Assembly: GCA_026398735.1 (NCBI GenBank)
Contig: JAPLSH010000019.1
Coordinates: forward strand, 87,304-151,303
Direction: 5' to 3'
DNA length: 64,000 bases
Source: Pseudomonadota bacterium
Lineage (GTDB): Bacteria > Pseudomonadota > Gammaproteobacteria > Steroidobacterales > Steroidobacteraceae
Part shown: one piece after another, positions 32,801 to 42,201 of the stretch
Numbering within the stretch: position 1 is the stretch's first letter
Layout of the letters: every line of letters begins with the position of its first letter
Made by a program: the position numbers and the translations under genes
Notes under the pieces: model-generated
What the model was told of the DNA's origin: nothing
Seen by the model: the letters and a program-made list of their open reading frames with translations, nothing else
The model's database searches: none

Positions 32801-33127
32801 ATGCTGGCACTGTTTGAATCAGTGGTCGGCTTTGACTGGGACGACGGAAACCTGCAAAAAAACGAGAGGCATGCGGTGCACTTTCGTGAGGCAGAGGAAG
32901 TCTTTCTCTGTGCCAAGCCGCTGGTAGCCCAAGATCATGAGCACAGCAGCGTAGAACCTCGGTTCCACGCTCTGGGGATCACGTCGGCAGGCCGGCTGTT
33001 GCACGTGACCTTTACCCTGCGCTCTGCCGGTGCACTGATTCGGGTGATATCTGCCCGCGACATGAGTCGCAAGGAACGCGTGATCTATGGCCAAGCCGCT
33101 CAAGAAGACGCCCAAGTTCGCCACTGA
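32801..33127 (+). CDS. brnT: BrnT-type ribonuclease toxin
   Basis: A 108-residue RelE-fold toxin with the BrnT signature FDWDDGNLQKNERHAVHFRE, then VFLCAKPLVAQDHE and RVISARDMSRKERVIYG at the end. BrnT blocks translation by RNA cleavage and is countered by BrnA. It overlaps brnA by 41 bases, as in other brnTA loci. Its ribosome-binding site sits in the loop of an inverted repeat. Complete. Confidence 0.9.
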   Translation: MLALFESVVGFDWDDGNLQKNERHAVHFREAEEVFLCAKPLVAQDHEHSSVEPRFHALGITSAGRLLHVTFTLRSAGALIRVISARDMSRKERVIYGQAAQEDAQVRH

Positions 33128-33356
33128 AAAAGCCGAGCGACAGTTTTGGCGTACGCAAGACTCGTCTGACCATGTCGATTGGTCGCAGGCTAAGCGCGTG
33201 GAGTTTTCTGGACTTAAGCCGTCCACCAAAACCATATCACTGCGGCTGCCGCAGGCCTTGCTAGAGGGTATTCGCGCAGCTGCCGCCGAGCGCGATGTGC
33301 CGTATCAGTCGTTGATGAAAGTATGGCTGCACGAAAAGCTGCACAGCCTCAAGTAA
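33087..33356 (+). CDS. brnA: BrnA-type antitoxin
   Basis: An 89-residue antitoxin with an N-terminal toxin-wrapping segment (FATEKAERQFWRTQDSSDHV, DWSQAKR) and a C-terminal ribbon-helix-helix (TISLRLPQALLEGIRAAAAE, RDVPYQSLMKVWL). BrnA represses the brnTA promoter together with BrnT, as shown for Brucella. Complete pair. Confidence 0.9.
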   Translation: MAKPLKKTPKFATEKAERQFWRTQDSSDHVDWSQAKRVEFSGLKPSTKTISLRLPQALLEGIRAAAAERDVPYQSLMKVWLHEKLHSLK

Positions 33357-33369
33357 CCTAGGCCCGGCA

Positions 33370-34254
33370 TTACCCGCCACGTAGTCGCGCGTCGAACCGC
33401 GCCAGCATGCGCTCGGCATCGGGCTTGAGCCCACTGAATAGCTCAAAGGCCATCACGGCCTGAAACACTGCCATGCCGCCGCCATCGAGCGTGTGGCAAC
33501 CGGCAGCGCGCGCGACGCGCAGCAGTTCGGTTTCCAGTGGCACATACACCACCTCGGCCACCCACAGGGGCGGGCGCAGGCATTCAGCCGGCACCGGGAG
33601 GCCTGGCAGCTTGGCCATGCCGGTGGGTGAGGCATGAATGAGGCCGTCGGCCGTTGCCAGTGCCTCATGCAGATCGCTCACCACCGACACACTGCGATCG
33701 GGAAACTGTGCAGCCAAGCGCGCCGCAAGCGTAGCGGCGCGTGCAGGGTCGCTGTCGTGTACTTGCAGGGCCTGAGCGCCTAATTGCAGCGCGGCGTAGC
33801 CCACTGCAGAACCTGCACCGCCGGTCCCCACCAGCACCACGCGCTCGCGAGCGACATCGGCCATGCCGCGGCGGAAGTTCTCGGCAAAGCCCCACCAATC
33901 TGTGTTGTGACCTTCGCGGCGGCCGTTGCGAAACACCACCGTGTTGACCGACTGCAGTGACTGCGCATCGGCCGACAACTCATGCAGCAGCGGCATGACT
34001 TTCTGCTTGCAGGGGAAGGTGATGTTGAGGCCGGCAAATCCCTGGGCCTCGGCCTGGTCGAGCAATCGGGGAAGCGCGCTGGCACCGCCATCAATGAGGT
34101 CGATGTCGAGCAGCTCATAGCGGTAATCGAGCCCCAACGCCGCGCCTTCGTCCATGTGCAGCGCCGGGCTGCCGGATTTTTGGATGCCGGCGCCGATCAA
34201 ACCGACGCGAACCTGAGGGAGGGGAGCCGGGTGTTGGCGTTGCGAGTGGGGCAT
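33370..34254 (-). CDS. Shikimate/quinate dehydrogenase (AroE/YdiB type)
   Basis: A 294-residue AroE-family protein. The substrate-binding KSGSPALH, the catalytic Lys in NITFPCKQK and the Asp in HNTDWWGF are visible, followed by a Rossmann motif (VVLVGTGGAGSAVGYAAL). Members interconvert shikimate and 3-dehydroshikimate, some also quinate and dehydroquinate. The ATG at 34254 is preferred; a GTG two codons upstream is possible. Its neighbours (PQQ dehydrogenase, dehydroquinase, dehydroshikimate dehydratase) point to a catabolic rather than biosynthetic role. It is divergent from the TonB receptor gene across a probable TetR operator. Confidence 0.88.
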   Translation of the reverse strand: MPHSQRQHPAPLPQVRVGLIGAGIQKSGSPALHMDEGAALGLDYRYELLDIDLIDGGASALPRLLDQAEAQGFAGLNITFPCKQKVMPLLHELSADAQSLQSVNTVVFRNGRREGHNTDWWGFAENFRRGMADVARERVVLVGTGGAGSAVGYAALQLGAQALQVHDSDPARAATLAARLAAQFPDRSVSVVSDLHEALATADGLIHASPTGMAKLPGLPVPAECLRPPLWVAEVVYVPLETELLRVARAAGCHTLDGGGMAVFQAVMAFELFSGLKPDAERMLARFDARLRGG

Positions 34255-34292
34255 GGACACGAAACCTATCTGAACCGCAATAAAGTTGACAT

Positions 34293-34309
34293 GAACTAAC
34301 TGGTACGTT
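34293..34309. promoter_or_regulatory. Candidate TetR operator in TonB-receptor promoter
   Basis: GAACTAACTGGTACGTT lies between a TTGACA -35 box (34286) and a TTTATC -10-like box, upstream of the receptor gene. It resembles the site at 44098-44114 (GTACTAACCAGTTCGTC): both have ACTAAC, two central bases, then GT and CGT. The site is therefore probably bound by the TetR protein encoded in this cluster. Confidence 0.55.
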
Positions 34310-34375
34310 TATCGTCCGCCGCAGATTAGCCTTAACGGCTGTGTCTTAACAAGAACCAATGCAGGGGCCTGCGCA

Positions 34376-37252
34376 ATGAGCAACAAATCTTTCCGTCTTG
34401 AGTGGCTGCGCTTCCGCGCGTCACAGATGATTGCTGTGGGTGCCGCAGTGTCGCTGCCGCTGATGGCTGGTGCGGCCTTTGCCGCTGATGCAGCCGATGT
34501 CCTCGAAGAAGTGGTCGTGACGGGTTCGAGCATCAAGGGCGCAGCGCCCGTGGGCTCCAATGTCATCACCGTGGGCCGTGAGCAGCTTGAAGAGATCGGT
34601 GCACAGACGGTGCAGCAGGTCCTCAAGACCGTGCCGGCAGTGGTCGGCTTGAACAGCGCAGGGCAGGGCTCCTACGGCAGCTTCGACGGTGCCGGCACCA
34701 ACGCTCCGACCATTCATGGTCTGGGTGCTTCGGCTTCCAACAGCACGCTGGTGCTGATCAACGGCCATCGCTTGCCGCTGTCGGGTCTCAATCACACGTT
34801 GGGCGATCCTAACATCCTGGCACCGGCCGCGCTGGAGCGCGTCGAAGTGCTCACCGATGGCGCATCGTCGGTCTATGGCTCTGACGCTGTTGCCGGTGTG
34901 GTCAACTTCATCACTCGCCGCAAGTACCAAGGCGTTGAGGTGTCGGGCCAAGCAGGTTTCGGCAAGAACTACGACACCAAGTCGGTCAGCACGCTGGCTG
35001 GCACGCGCTGGGATACGGGCTCGGTGCTGGCGTCTTATGCCTTCTCTGACCGTTCGAGCCTCAGCACAGGCAACCGTGGCTTCACCGCGCTCAATCACAC
35101 GGCTCAGGGCGGTACCGACCAGCGCTCTATCCTGTGCTCGCCGGCCACCATCATCATCGGCACCAATAACTACTACGCGCCCTACAGCGCAGCCTCGACC
35201 ACCAACAACTGCGACTACTCGGGCCTCACCGACCTGCTGCCTGCAGAGCGTCGCCACAGCGTGTTCGTATCGGGTGAGCAGAACTTCGGTGATAGCGTCA
35301 ACGTATCGGCCGACCTCATCTACTCGCTGCGCCAGAACCGTCAGAACGTCGCACGCGGTTCGGTACGCGCCACCATCTTTGGCACCGGCGCTGCCAATGC
35401 CACGCAGATCAACCCGTTCTTCCAGTTGCCTGCGGGTGTGACCGGTTCGTCGACTACGGTGGGTTTCCAGGCCGATGACCTGCTGGGCCCCGGTGCTCAC
35501 ATCGACAGCAGCGCCGAGACCACCTATGCCTCGATCAAGGGTCAGTACCGTATCAGCGACAGCTGGAATGCGACGCTCGGCACTGTGCTGGGTCGCGACC
35601 AGGCCAAGCAGCAGAACAACGGCCAGCTGTGCGTCAGCTGCGCTTACCTCGCGCTCAACGGCACCACCAATGCCTCGGGCAACATCACCACGCCGTCGAT
35701 TCCGGGCACCACCGTGGCTGTGCTGGGTCTGCCGCTGACCACTGCCAACGCGCTCGATGTGTTTGGCGTGGGCACGGCCAACAAGACCTCTGCCGCCACG
35801 CTGGCCCGTCTGACCGACAGCCTGCAGACGGCAGTGGGTTCACAGACGCTGCGCAACTTCTATCTGACCTTCAACGGCTCGCTGTTTGCGCTGCCGGCCG
35901 GCGACGTGCGCGCTGCCATCGGCGGTGAGTACCTGGCCTACACCCTGGGTCAGGACATCACCCGCCCGACCAACTCCGGTCCGTCGTCGATCGCTTCAGC
36001 GCACCTGCGCTTGGACTACGATCGCAGCGTGAAGTCGGCCTTCGTCGAAGTGCTGGTTCCGATCGTGGCAGCGTCGCAGGGCATCACCGGCGTGCACAGC
36101 CTCGAGGTCAACGTCTCGGGCCGTACCGATGATTACAGCGACTTTGGCAACACCAGCAATCCCAAGATCGCTGCCAACTGGGAAGTCATCGAAGGCTTCA
36201 AGCTGCGCGGCAACTGGGCCAAGTCGTTCGTGGCTCCTGCGCTGACCAGCCGCGGCAGCAATGCCGTTGGTCTGACTGGTGAGTCGGGCTTTACGCAGTA
36301 CGGTCTGGGCGCGATGAATGTGCCGGTCTCAACCTTCCCCACGGTCACCTCGATCCCGGGCTGCGCCACAGCGACTATCACCTGCACCTTGGGCACCACC
36401 ATCACTGGCATCCAGTTGAACGGCGGTAACGGCAACCTCAAGCCGCAGACGGGCAAGTCGATGGGCTTTGGCTTTGATTGGAAGCCGAACTTCGTGAACG
36501 GTCTGCAGCTGTCGGCCACGTGGTGGAGCAACGAACTGCGCGGCGGCATCACGTCGCCGGTACCGGCGCTGGCACTCAACACGGCTGCGTTGAGCAGTCT
36601 GCTGACCATCCTGCCGACGCCCGCGCAGGTTGCGGCGGCCACTGCGGGTCTGCCGCAGACCGGCGCGCTGCCGGGCAACGTGTACTTCATCTACAACTAT
36701 CAGCAGCGCAACGTGCTGAACCTGGATGTGGCTGGTATCGACTTTGATGCTCGCTACGCCGTCAACACCTCGCTGGGCCGCTTCAACGGCGGTTTTGGTG
36801 TGACGCGCAAGACCAAGTTCGATCAGTCGATTGGTGAGGGCGCTGACGCCTTCAGTGTGCTGGGCACGGCTGGCTTCAACACCACCTTCCCGTCACTCAA
36901 GCTCGAAGGTCGTGCGAACTTGGGTTGGCAACAGGGTCCGATCGACGCCAACGTGTACGTCAACTACACGGATAGCTACGTAAACTGGAGCGGTGGTTCG
37001 CAGGTTGCGGTGACCAAGGTCAATGGCGTGCCGACCGGTGGCGGTGCTGAAGTGGCCTCGAACACCACGGTTGATTTGAACGTCAGCTATCGCTTTGAGA
37101 CCAGTTCATTGGGCAAGACGCAGGTCTTCCTCGATGCCACCAACCTCTTTGACGTGTCACCGCCGTTCTACAACTCGGCTAGCGGCTACGACAACATCAA
37201 CGCGAGCCCGATGGGTCGCGTGGTGACGGTGGGCTTCCGGTCCAAGTTCTGA
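34376..37252 (+). CDS. TonB-dependent receptor of the quinate/shikimate cluster
   Basis: A 958-residue outer-membrane receptor: signal region (AVSLPLMAGAAFAAD), TonB-box-like DVLEEVVVTGSSIKG, plug (TVQQVLKTVPAVVGLNSAGQ, then VLINGHRLPLSGLNHTLGDP and DGASSVYGSDAVAGVVNF) and a barrel ending in VVTVGFRSKF. Quinate and shikimate are small enough for porins, so a dedicated receptor suggests uptake of a larger ester such as chlorogenate, or a scarce substrate; this is inference from position. The PQQ dehydrogenase gene follows 18 bp downstream, so they form an operon. Confidence 0.92.
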   Translation: MSNKSFRLEWLRFRASQMIAVGAAVSLPLMAGAAFAADAADVLEEVVVTGSSIKGAAPVGSNVITVGREQLEEIGAQTVQQVLKTVPAVVGLNSAGQGSYGSFDGAGTNAPTIHGLGASASNSTLVLINGHRLPLSGLNHTLGDPNILAPAALERVEVLTDGASSVYGSDAVAGVVNFITRRKYQGVEVSGQAGFGKNYDTKSVSTLAGTRWDTGSVLASYAFSDRSSLSTGNRGFTALNHTAQGGTDQRSILCSPATIIIGTNNYYAPYSAASTTNNCDYSGLTDLLPAERRHSVFVSGEQNFGDSVNVSADLIYSLRQNRQNVARGSVRATIFGTGAANATQINPFFQLPAGVTGSSTTVGFQADDLLGPGAHIDSSAETTYASIKGQYRISDSWNATLGTVLGRDQAKQQNNGQLCVSCAYLALNGTTNASGNITTPSIPGTTVAVLGLPLTTANALDVFGVGTANKTSAATLARLTDSLQTAVGSQTLRNFYLTFNGSLFALPAGDVRAAIGGEYLAYTLGQDITRPTNSGPSSIASAHLRLDYDRSVKSAFVEVLVPIVAASQGITGVHSLEVNVSGRTDDYSDFGNTSNPKIAANWEVIEGFKLRGNWAKSFVAPALTSRGSNAVGLTGESGFTQYGLGAMNVPVSTFPTVTSIPGCATATITCTLGTTITGIQLNGGNGNLKPQTGKSMGFGFDWKPNFVNGLQLSATWWSNELRGGITSPVPALALNTAALSSLLTILPTPAQVAAATAGLPQTGALPGNVYFIYNYQQRNVLNLDVAGIDFDARYAVNTSLGRFNGGFGVTRKTKFDQSIGEGADAFSVLGTAGFNTTFPSLKLEGRANLGWQQGPIDANVYVNYTDSYVNWSGGSQVAVTKVNGVPTGGGAEVASNTTVDLNVSYRFETSSLGKTQVFLDATNLFDVSPPFYNSASGYDNINASPMGRVVTVGFRSKF

Positions 37253-37270
37253 TCAAGATGTAACTAGAAC

Positions 37271-39226
37271 ATGAGCATCGCGTCCCCCCTGCGATGGCTC
37301 GTGGTCGGGACAGCAGCGGCCTTCGTGCCGCTGTTGTCTTTTTCGGCCCCTGCCAACAGCGACTGGCCCACCTACGGACATGATCCCGGTGGCATGCGGC
37401 ATTCGCCGCTCACACAGATCACACCCGCCAATGTGTCGACGTTGCAGCCTGCATGGACTTATCACATGCGCCCGGCCAATGCCGATGCTGCAGCACCCAG
37501 TGCTGCCGATACCGCGCAACGTGCGGCAGAGGGCGTAGGTCCGCCGCGTCGCAGAGCGAGTCGTTTTTCAGCATCACAAGCCACGCCGTTGGTAGTGGGT
37601 GGTGTGATGTATCTCAGCACGCCTTACCGCAAGGTGGTGGCGCTGCAACCTGAGACGGGAAAAGAACTGTGGTCTTATGACGTGCCAGGTCCTGGCCAGC
37701 CGTCATTGCGTGGTGTGGAGTATTGGCCCGGTGATGCCAAAGCTGCTGCCCGTGTTGTCTTTGGCACGCGCGACGGCCGGCTCATTGCATTGGATGCTGC
37801 CAGCGGCAAGCCTGCGGCAGGCTTTGGTGCCCAAGGCATCATCGACCTGAAGACTCAAGATCTGGTCGAGGGTGATGCCGCACTTAAGGTGAGTGCTCAA
37901 TATGGTCTGACCTCCCCACCGATTGTCTGGCGCGATCTGGTCATCACCGGCTCTGCGACACAGGAATATCCGCAGCGCGGCGCTTATGGTGATGTGCGCG
38001 CGTGGGACATCCACACTGGGGCTTTGCGCTGGAGCTTCCACACGGTGCCGCGTCCGGGTGAACCGGGTCATGACACATGGCAAGGCGATAGTTGGCAGAA
38101 CCGCTCGGGCGTCAACGTCTGGGGCTTCATGACGGTGGATGCGGCGCGTGGCATGGTGTATCTGCCGGTGGCTGCACCGGCCTGGGATCGCTATGGCGGT
38201 GATCGCGTCGGTGCCAATCTGTATGGCACCAGCATCGTTGCGCTCGATGCGCGCACAGGCCGTCATCTGTGGCACTTCCAGGTGGTGCATCACGATATTT
38301 GGGATTTCGATACGCAGGCGCCGCCGCTGTTGTTCGACTGGAAGGGCAAGGGTGGCAGCGTGCCGGCTGTGGCCATCGTCTCCAAGTCGGGCATGCTGTT
38401 CATGCTCGACCGTCGCAATGGCAAACCGCTTATTCCGATCGAAGAGCGCGCCGTGGCGGCCAGTGATGTACCTGGTGAACAAGCCTGGCCCACGCAACCC
38501 ATGCCGGTGCGACCTGCGCCGTTTGCGCGCACCACGTTCTCGATGACGGATGTGGCCACGGTCACGCCCGAGCTGGAGCAGTACTGCCGCAATTGGATTT
38601 CCAGTCTCGACATGCGCATGGGCGGCCCTTTCCTGCCTGTCGGTTGGCACAAGCCCACCATCAATTTCCCCGGCCGCTTGGGCGGTGCCAATTGGGGTGG
38701 TGCGTCATACAACCCGGCCTTGGGTCTGCTGTTCGTTAACTCCAGTGACTTTGGTCATGTGGAGCAGTTGGGTCAGCGCGAGGACGGCAGCTTCACCACG
38801 GCCGACCCCTCGACAGGCCGCTTTCAGGAACGCGACAAGCGCTGGCCCTGTCAGCAGCCGCCCTGGGGCAGCCTGACGGCCATCGATGTGCACAAAGGAC
38901 AGATCGTCTGGCGCAGCAATCTCGGCGTGACCGACAACCTGCCGGCTGCGCTGCAGGACACCGGTCGGCCCAACATAGGTGGCTCCATCTCTACGGCCAG
39001 TGGGCTGATATTTGTGGCAGCAACCGATGACGCACGACTGCGCGCCTTTGATGCACGCAGCGGTCAGTCACTGTGGACTTGGAAACTGGAGGCTTCAGCC
39101 CATGCAACGCCCATCACCTATCAAGGGCGCGACGGTCGTCAATACGTCGCCATTGTCGCCACCGGCGGCAGCTTCCTCGACAGCCCCATCGACAGCGATG
39201 CGCTTACTGTCTTTGCGTTGCCGTAG
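37271..39226 (+). CDS. PQQ-dependent dehydrogenase, quinate/glucose dehydrogenase type
   Basis: A 651-residue periplasmic quinoprotein. A signal peptide is followed by an eight-bladed propeller (DWPTYGHDPGGMRHSPLTQI, WSYDVPGPGQPSLRGVEYWP, LGGANWGGASYNPALGLLFV). It is the glucose/quinate dehydrogenase (QuiA/Gcd) type, but lacks the usual N-terminal transmembrane domain, so electrons probably pass to a soluble cytochrome c. In this gene context quinate or shikimate oxidation to dehydroquinate or dehydroshikimate is the likely reaction. It overlaps the ThuA-like gene by 29 bases. Confidence 0.87.
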   Translation: MSIASPLRWLVVGTAAAFVPLLSFSAPANSDWPTYGHDPGGMRHSPLTQITPANVSTLQPAWTYHMRPANADAAAPSAADTAQRAAEGVGPPRRRASRFSASQATPLVVGGVMYLSTPYRKVVALQPETGKELWSYDVPGPGQPSLRGVEYWPGDAKAAARVVFGTRDGRLIALDAASGKPAAGFGAQGIIDLKTQDLVEGDAALKVSAQYGLTSPPIVWRDLVITGSATQEYPQRGAYGDVRAWDIHTGALRWSFHTVPRPGEPGHDTWQGDSWQNRSGVNVWGFMTVDAARGMVYLPVAAPAWDRYGGDRVGANLYGTSIVALDARTGRHLWHFQVVHHDIWDFDTQAPPLLFDWKGKGGSVPAVAIVSKSGMLFMLDRRNGKPLIPIEERAVAASDVPGEQAWPTQPMPVRPAPFARTTFSMTDVATVTPELEQYCRNWISSLDMRMGGPFLPVGWHKPTINFPGRLGGANWGGASYNPALGLLFVNSSDFGHVEQLGQREDGSFTTADPSTGRFQERDKRWPCQQPPWGSLTAIDVHKGQIVWRSNLGVTDNLPAALQDTGRPNIGGSISTASGLIFVAATDDARLRAFDARSGQSLWTWKLEASAHATPITYQGRDGRQYVAIVATGGSFLDSPIDSDALTVFALP

Positions 39227-40115
39227 CGCAGCGGCCGCGCTGGCGGCGCTGCTGCTGTGTGGCACTGCATTGGCTCAGGCGCCTGCAGAACCGCGCGGCC
39301 CGCCGCCGCCGGGCTATGGCGATGCCTATGCCGGCAAGAAGAAGGTGCTGGTGATAGGCGATCTGCATACGGGCAATCAGAACGCCCACGATGCGCTCAG
39401 CCATGCCATTGCCACCATCGAGCAACTGGGCCGCAGCAGCGGTGCTTATGTGAGCTTTCTGCGCACCGATACGCAGTGGATCACCAAGGATGAAGTCTGG
39501 GGCATGGGCGACTATGCCAAGGGTGGGCCGCGTCAGGCGCGTGGCCGCAACCTCGATTCGTTTGATGCCGTGGTGTTCTATACCAATGGCGAGACCGAGA
39601 TGACCGCGGTGCAGAAGCAGGCACTGTTGGCGTATGTGCGCGATGAGGGTAAGGGCTTTGTGGCCATCCACACGGCCAACATTCCATATCCGTCTTGGCA
39701 GGACTACGCGCGGATGATCAGTGCCAACTGGGACAATCATCCGTGGGGCATTGTCGAGGCACGCCTGCGGGTCGAGCGGCCCGACTTCCCGGGCCTTGCA
39801 GCACTGCCGCGCAGTTTTATTGCACGCGATGAGTTCTATCAGTACACAGCGCCCTTCACCCGCGATGATGTGGACGTGTTGGTGAGCATCGACACCAGCA
39901 GCGTTGATCTGACCAATCGCAACGTGCACCGCGCTGATCACGACTTTCCGCAGGTGTGGGCCAAGCGCTATGGCAAGGGCAGGGTGTTCTCATCGGCCTT
40001 GGGTCATACCGATGCGTCGTGGGATGACCCGAATGTGCAGCGCATCGTGCTTGAAGGCATCAAGTGGGCCATCGGCAGCAGCAGCTACGAGCCCAAGCCC
40101 CACGCAGCTCCCTAG
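39198..40115 (+). CDS. Exported ThuA-like protein
   Basis: A 305-residue protein with a signal peptide (LRCRSAAAALAALLLCG, cleavage near LAQA) and a ThuA/glutamine-amidotransferase-like fold: KKVLVIGDLHTGNQNAHDAL, FDAVVFYTNGETEMTAVQKQ, GKGFVAIHTANIPYPSW and GRVFSSALGHTDASW. ThuA-like proteins are often coupled to sugar catabolism; the function here is unknown. The ATG at 39198 lies inside the end of the PQQ dehydrogenase gene and is in frame with the signal peptide. Confidence 0.82.
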   Translation: MRLLSLRCRSAAAALAALLLCGTALAQAPAEPRGPPPPGYGDAYAGKKKVLVIGDLHTGNQNAHDALSHAIATIEQLGRSSGAYVSFLRTDTQWITKDEVWGMGDYAKGGPRQARGRNLDSFDAVVFYTNGETEMTAVQKQALLAYVRDEGKGFVAIHTANIPYPSWQDYARMISANWDNHPWGIVEARLRVERPDFPGLAALPRSFIARDEFYQYTAPFTRDDVDVLVSIDTSSVDLTNRNVHRADHDFPQVWAKRYGKGRVFSSALGHTDASWDDPNVQRIVLEGIKWAIGSSSYEPKPHAAP

Positions 40116-40133
40116 GCTGCGTATTGCGACGCA

Positions 40134-40451
40134 TCAGGGCGACTGGCTGAACCAGCGCTCCAGATAATCGATGATGCGGTCTTGTTCGGCTTCGGAGGCC
40201 ACGGCCCCGAAGCCGACCATGCGCGCCACTTGGCGCTCCCACTCCTCAACCGGCCGCTTGCGCTGCACCACCATTTCGATGGGGTGGCAGACCGCACAGG
40301 CGCGCAGCAGCAGCGGTTTGTTGGCGTCGTCGGGTAGTGTCACAGGCTTGAGCGGTACAGCCGGTATCGTTGCCGGCGGCGGCGCATCGGCCGCGTGGAC
40401 ACCACAGCTCAGCAACAGCGTTGCCAGCAACGCCACGGTGCGTGTCTGCAT
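40134..40451 (-). CDS. Small periplasmic cytochrome c
   Basis: A 105-residue protein with a signal peptide (RTVALLATLLLSCGVHAAD) and a single haem motif CAVCH; a C-terminal amphipathic helix (EAEQDRIIDYLERWF) and the Met ligand in VARMVGFG are visible. It is the last gene of the quiC-aroQ-permease operon and is convergent with the ThuA-like gene. It is a natural electron acceptor for the PQQ dehydrogenase (inference). Confidence 0.85.
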   Translation of the reverse strand: MQTRTVALLATLLLSCGVHAADAPPPATIPAVPLKPVTLPDDANKPLLLRACAVCHPIEMVVQRKRPVEEWERQVARMVGFGAVASEAEQDRIIDYLERWFSQSP

Positions 40452-40459
40452 CGCGCGGC

Positions 40460-41743
40460 TCAGCCTGCAGGCGGCGTGAACACCACGCGCTTCACATCGC
40501 CCACCACAAACACATAAGACAGCACGCCCAATGCCGCCAGCGTGGCGATATAGGCCAGTGCCCAATAGAACGAGCCTGTGTAAGCGACGATGAAGCCAAT
40601 GACCAAGGGCGTGACCACGCCGGCCACGTTGGCGCACAGATTGAACAGGCCTGCCGTCAGTCCTATTAGCTCGCGCGGGGCGACATCGCTGATCAGCGTC
40701 CAGCCCAGGTTGCACATGCCCTGGCCAAAGAACGCCACCGACATCACGGCGATGACCAGTACGTCGTCGTCGACAAAATTAGCCGTAACGATGGTAGATG
40801 CAAGCAGCAGGCCGGCGACGATGGGTAGCTTGCGCGCTACGTTGGCAGAGCCGCTGCGCTTGAGCAGCAGGTCTGAGAGGGCGCCACCGGCCAGCACACC
40901 GACTGCTGCAGCGATGTATGGCATGACGGAGAAGAAGCCGACCTTGATCCAGCCCATGTGGCGCTCGGTGGCCAGATAGGTGGGAAACCACGTGAGGAAG
41001 AACACCAGCGTGGAGTTGCTGGTGAACTGGCCGATGGAGGCGCCCAGCACCTGACGCTGCTTGAAAAGGAAGCTGATGTTGGACCAGCTGAAGGCGATAG
41101 GCGCAGCAGGTGCCTCAATGGCTCCGCCTGCAGTGATGTAGTCGCGCTCCGCCTGGTTGATGCGCGTGCTCTGCGACGGATCGCGATACAGCCACCACCA
41201 CACCAGCGCAAACAACAGGCCAGCCACACCGGCGCTGATGAACAGCATGCGCCAGCCGAAGGTGGCCACAATCCAAAACAGCAGCGGGCTCAAAAACGCG
41301 AGGCCCGCATATTGGCCGACTGAATACACACCCGTGGCGCGCGCACGTTCGGACTGCGGAAACCAGCTGTTGAGCACACGGCTGTTGCACGGATAGGCTG
41401 GTGCTTCCGCCACACCAAGACCCAGCCGGTAACCCAGCAGCGATGCAAGGCCGGTGGTGAAGCCCTGCAGCAGCGTAAACGCCGACCACAGGCTCACCGA
41501 CAGAAAATAGGCCAGCCGCACACCGATGCGATCGATGAGCAGACCGCCGGGAATCTGCGAGGCGGCGTAGGTCCACGAGAACGCCGAAAATACCACGCCC
41601 ATGACGGCCGCATCAAGGCCCAGCTCCTCACGCATCGGCAGCGCCGCTACGCTGATGACCGTGCGATCCAGGTAATTGATAAGCGTGCCGACGAACAGCA
41701 GCGCAAGAATGAGCAGGCGCGCGCGCGTCGGCCGTGTGCTCAT
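40460..41743 (-). CDS. MFS permease (anion:cation symporter family)
   Basis: A 427-residue transporter with 12 hydrophobic segments and the ACS-family signature near helix 1 (FVGTLINYLDRTVISVAALP) and helix 4 (RLGLGVAEAPAYPCNSRVLN). ACS permeases take up organic acids such as phthalate, galactonate and aromatic acids with protons. The ATG at 41743 overlaps the aroQ stop by 4 bases. In this cluster a quinate, shikimate or protocatechuate uptake role is likely. Confidence 0.87.
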   Translation of the reverse strand: MSTRPTRARLLILALLFVGTLINYLDRTVISVAALPMREELGLDAAVMGVVFSAFSWTYAASQIPGGLLIDRIGVRLAYFLSVSLWSAFTLLQGFTTGLASLLGYRLGLGVAEAPAYPCNSRVLNSWFPQSERARATGVYSVGQYAGLAFLSPLLFWIVATFGWRMLFISAGVAGLLFALVWWWLYRDPSQSTRINQAERDYITAGGAIEAPAAPIAFSWSNISFLFKQRQVLGASIGQFTSNSTLVFFLTWFPTYLATERHMGWIKVGFFSVMPYIAAAVGVLAGGALSDLLLKRSGSANVARKLPIVAGLLLASTIVTANFVDDDVLVIAVMSVAFFGQGMCNLGWTLISDVAPRELIGLTAGLFNLCANVAGVVTPLVIGFIVAYTGSFYWALAYIATLAALGVLSYVFVVGDVKRVVFTPPAG

Positions 41744-42189
41744 CGTGCTGTGCCTGCAATGCGTGCGGCCAGGAACTCTATGCCATAGCGATAGCCTTCG
41801 ATGCCCAGGCCGCTGATGACGCCGGTAGCAGCCACGGTAGTGATGGTATGCGAACGCCATTCGGCTTCACGGCGGTGCACGTTGCTGATGTGCACCTCGA
41901 CGATGGGGCACTCGACCATCTTGAGCGCATCGAGCACTGGCACATGGTGATAAGAAAAGCCTGCCGGGTTGATGACCACACCGGCGTCTTTGCGCGCCGC
42001 CTGCAGCCATTCGATCATCTGGTGTTCGGCATTGGTCTGATGGCAGACCAACTCCAAGCCGTGGCGCGCAGCCACTTCCTGGCACATCGCCTCTACATCG
42101 GCGAGGGTGGCGTGACCGTAGATGTGGGGTTCGCGCTGGCCCAGCAAGTTCAGGTTGGGGCCATTGAGCAGCCAGATTCGCTTGGTCAT
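41740..42189 (-). CDS. aroQ: Type II 3-dehydroquinate dehydratase
   Basis: A 149-residue dodecameric-type dehydroquinase with the family start IWLLNGPNLNLLGQREPHIY (catalytic Tyr at the end), the Arg-rich loop, NPAGFSYHHVPVLDAL and EVHISNVHRREAEWRSHT with the catalytic His. It converts 3-dehydroquinate to 3-dehydroshikimate. It sits between quiC and the permease, with overlap or a 12-bp gap, so it is cotranscribed and serves catabolism. Confidence 0.95.
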   Translation of the reverse strand: MTKRIWLLNGPNLNLLGQREPHIYGHATLADVEAMCQEVAARHGLELVCHQTNAEHQMIEWLQAARKDAGVVINPAGFSYHHVPVLDALKMVECPIVEVHISNVHRREAEWRSHTITTVAATGVISGLGIEGYRYGIEFLAARIAGTAR

Positions 42190-42201
42190 CGTCGTGCGTC
42201 C

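Noticed and set aside
34421-35500. 359-residue minus-strand open frame opposite the TonB receptor
   Set aside because: It mirrors codon bias of the receptor gene, has no ribosome-binding site or recognisable domain.
39012-39197. Longer ThuA-like protein starting inside the PQQ dehydrogenase gene
   Set aside because: The signal peptide begins at 39198; the earlier part is an out-of-frame reading of the dehydrogenase.
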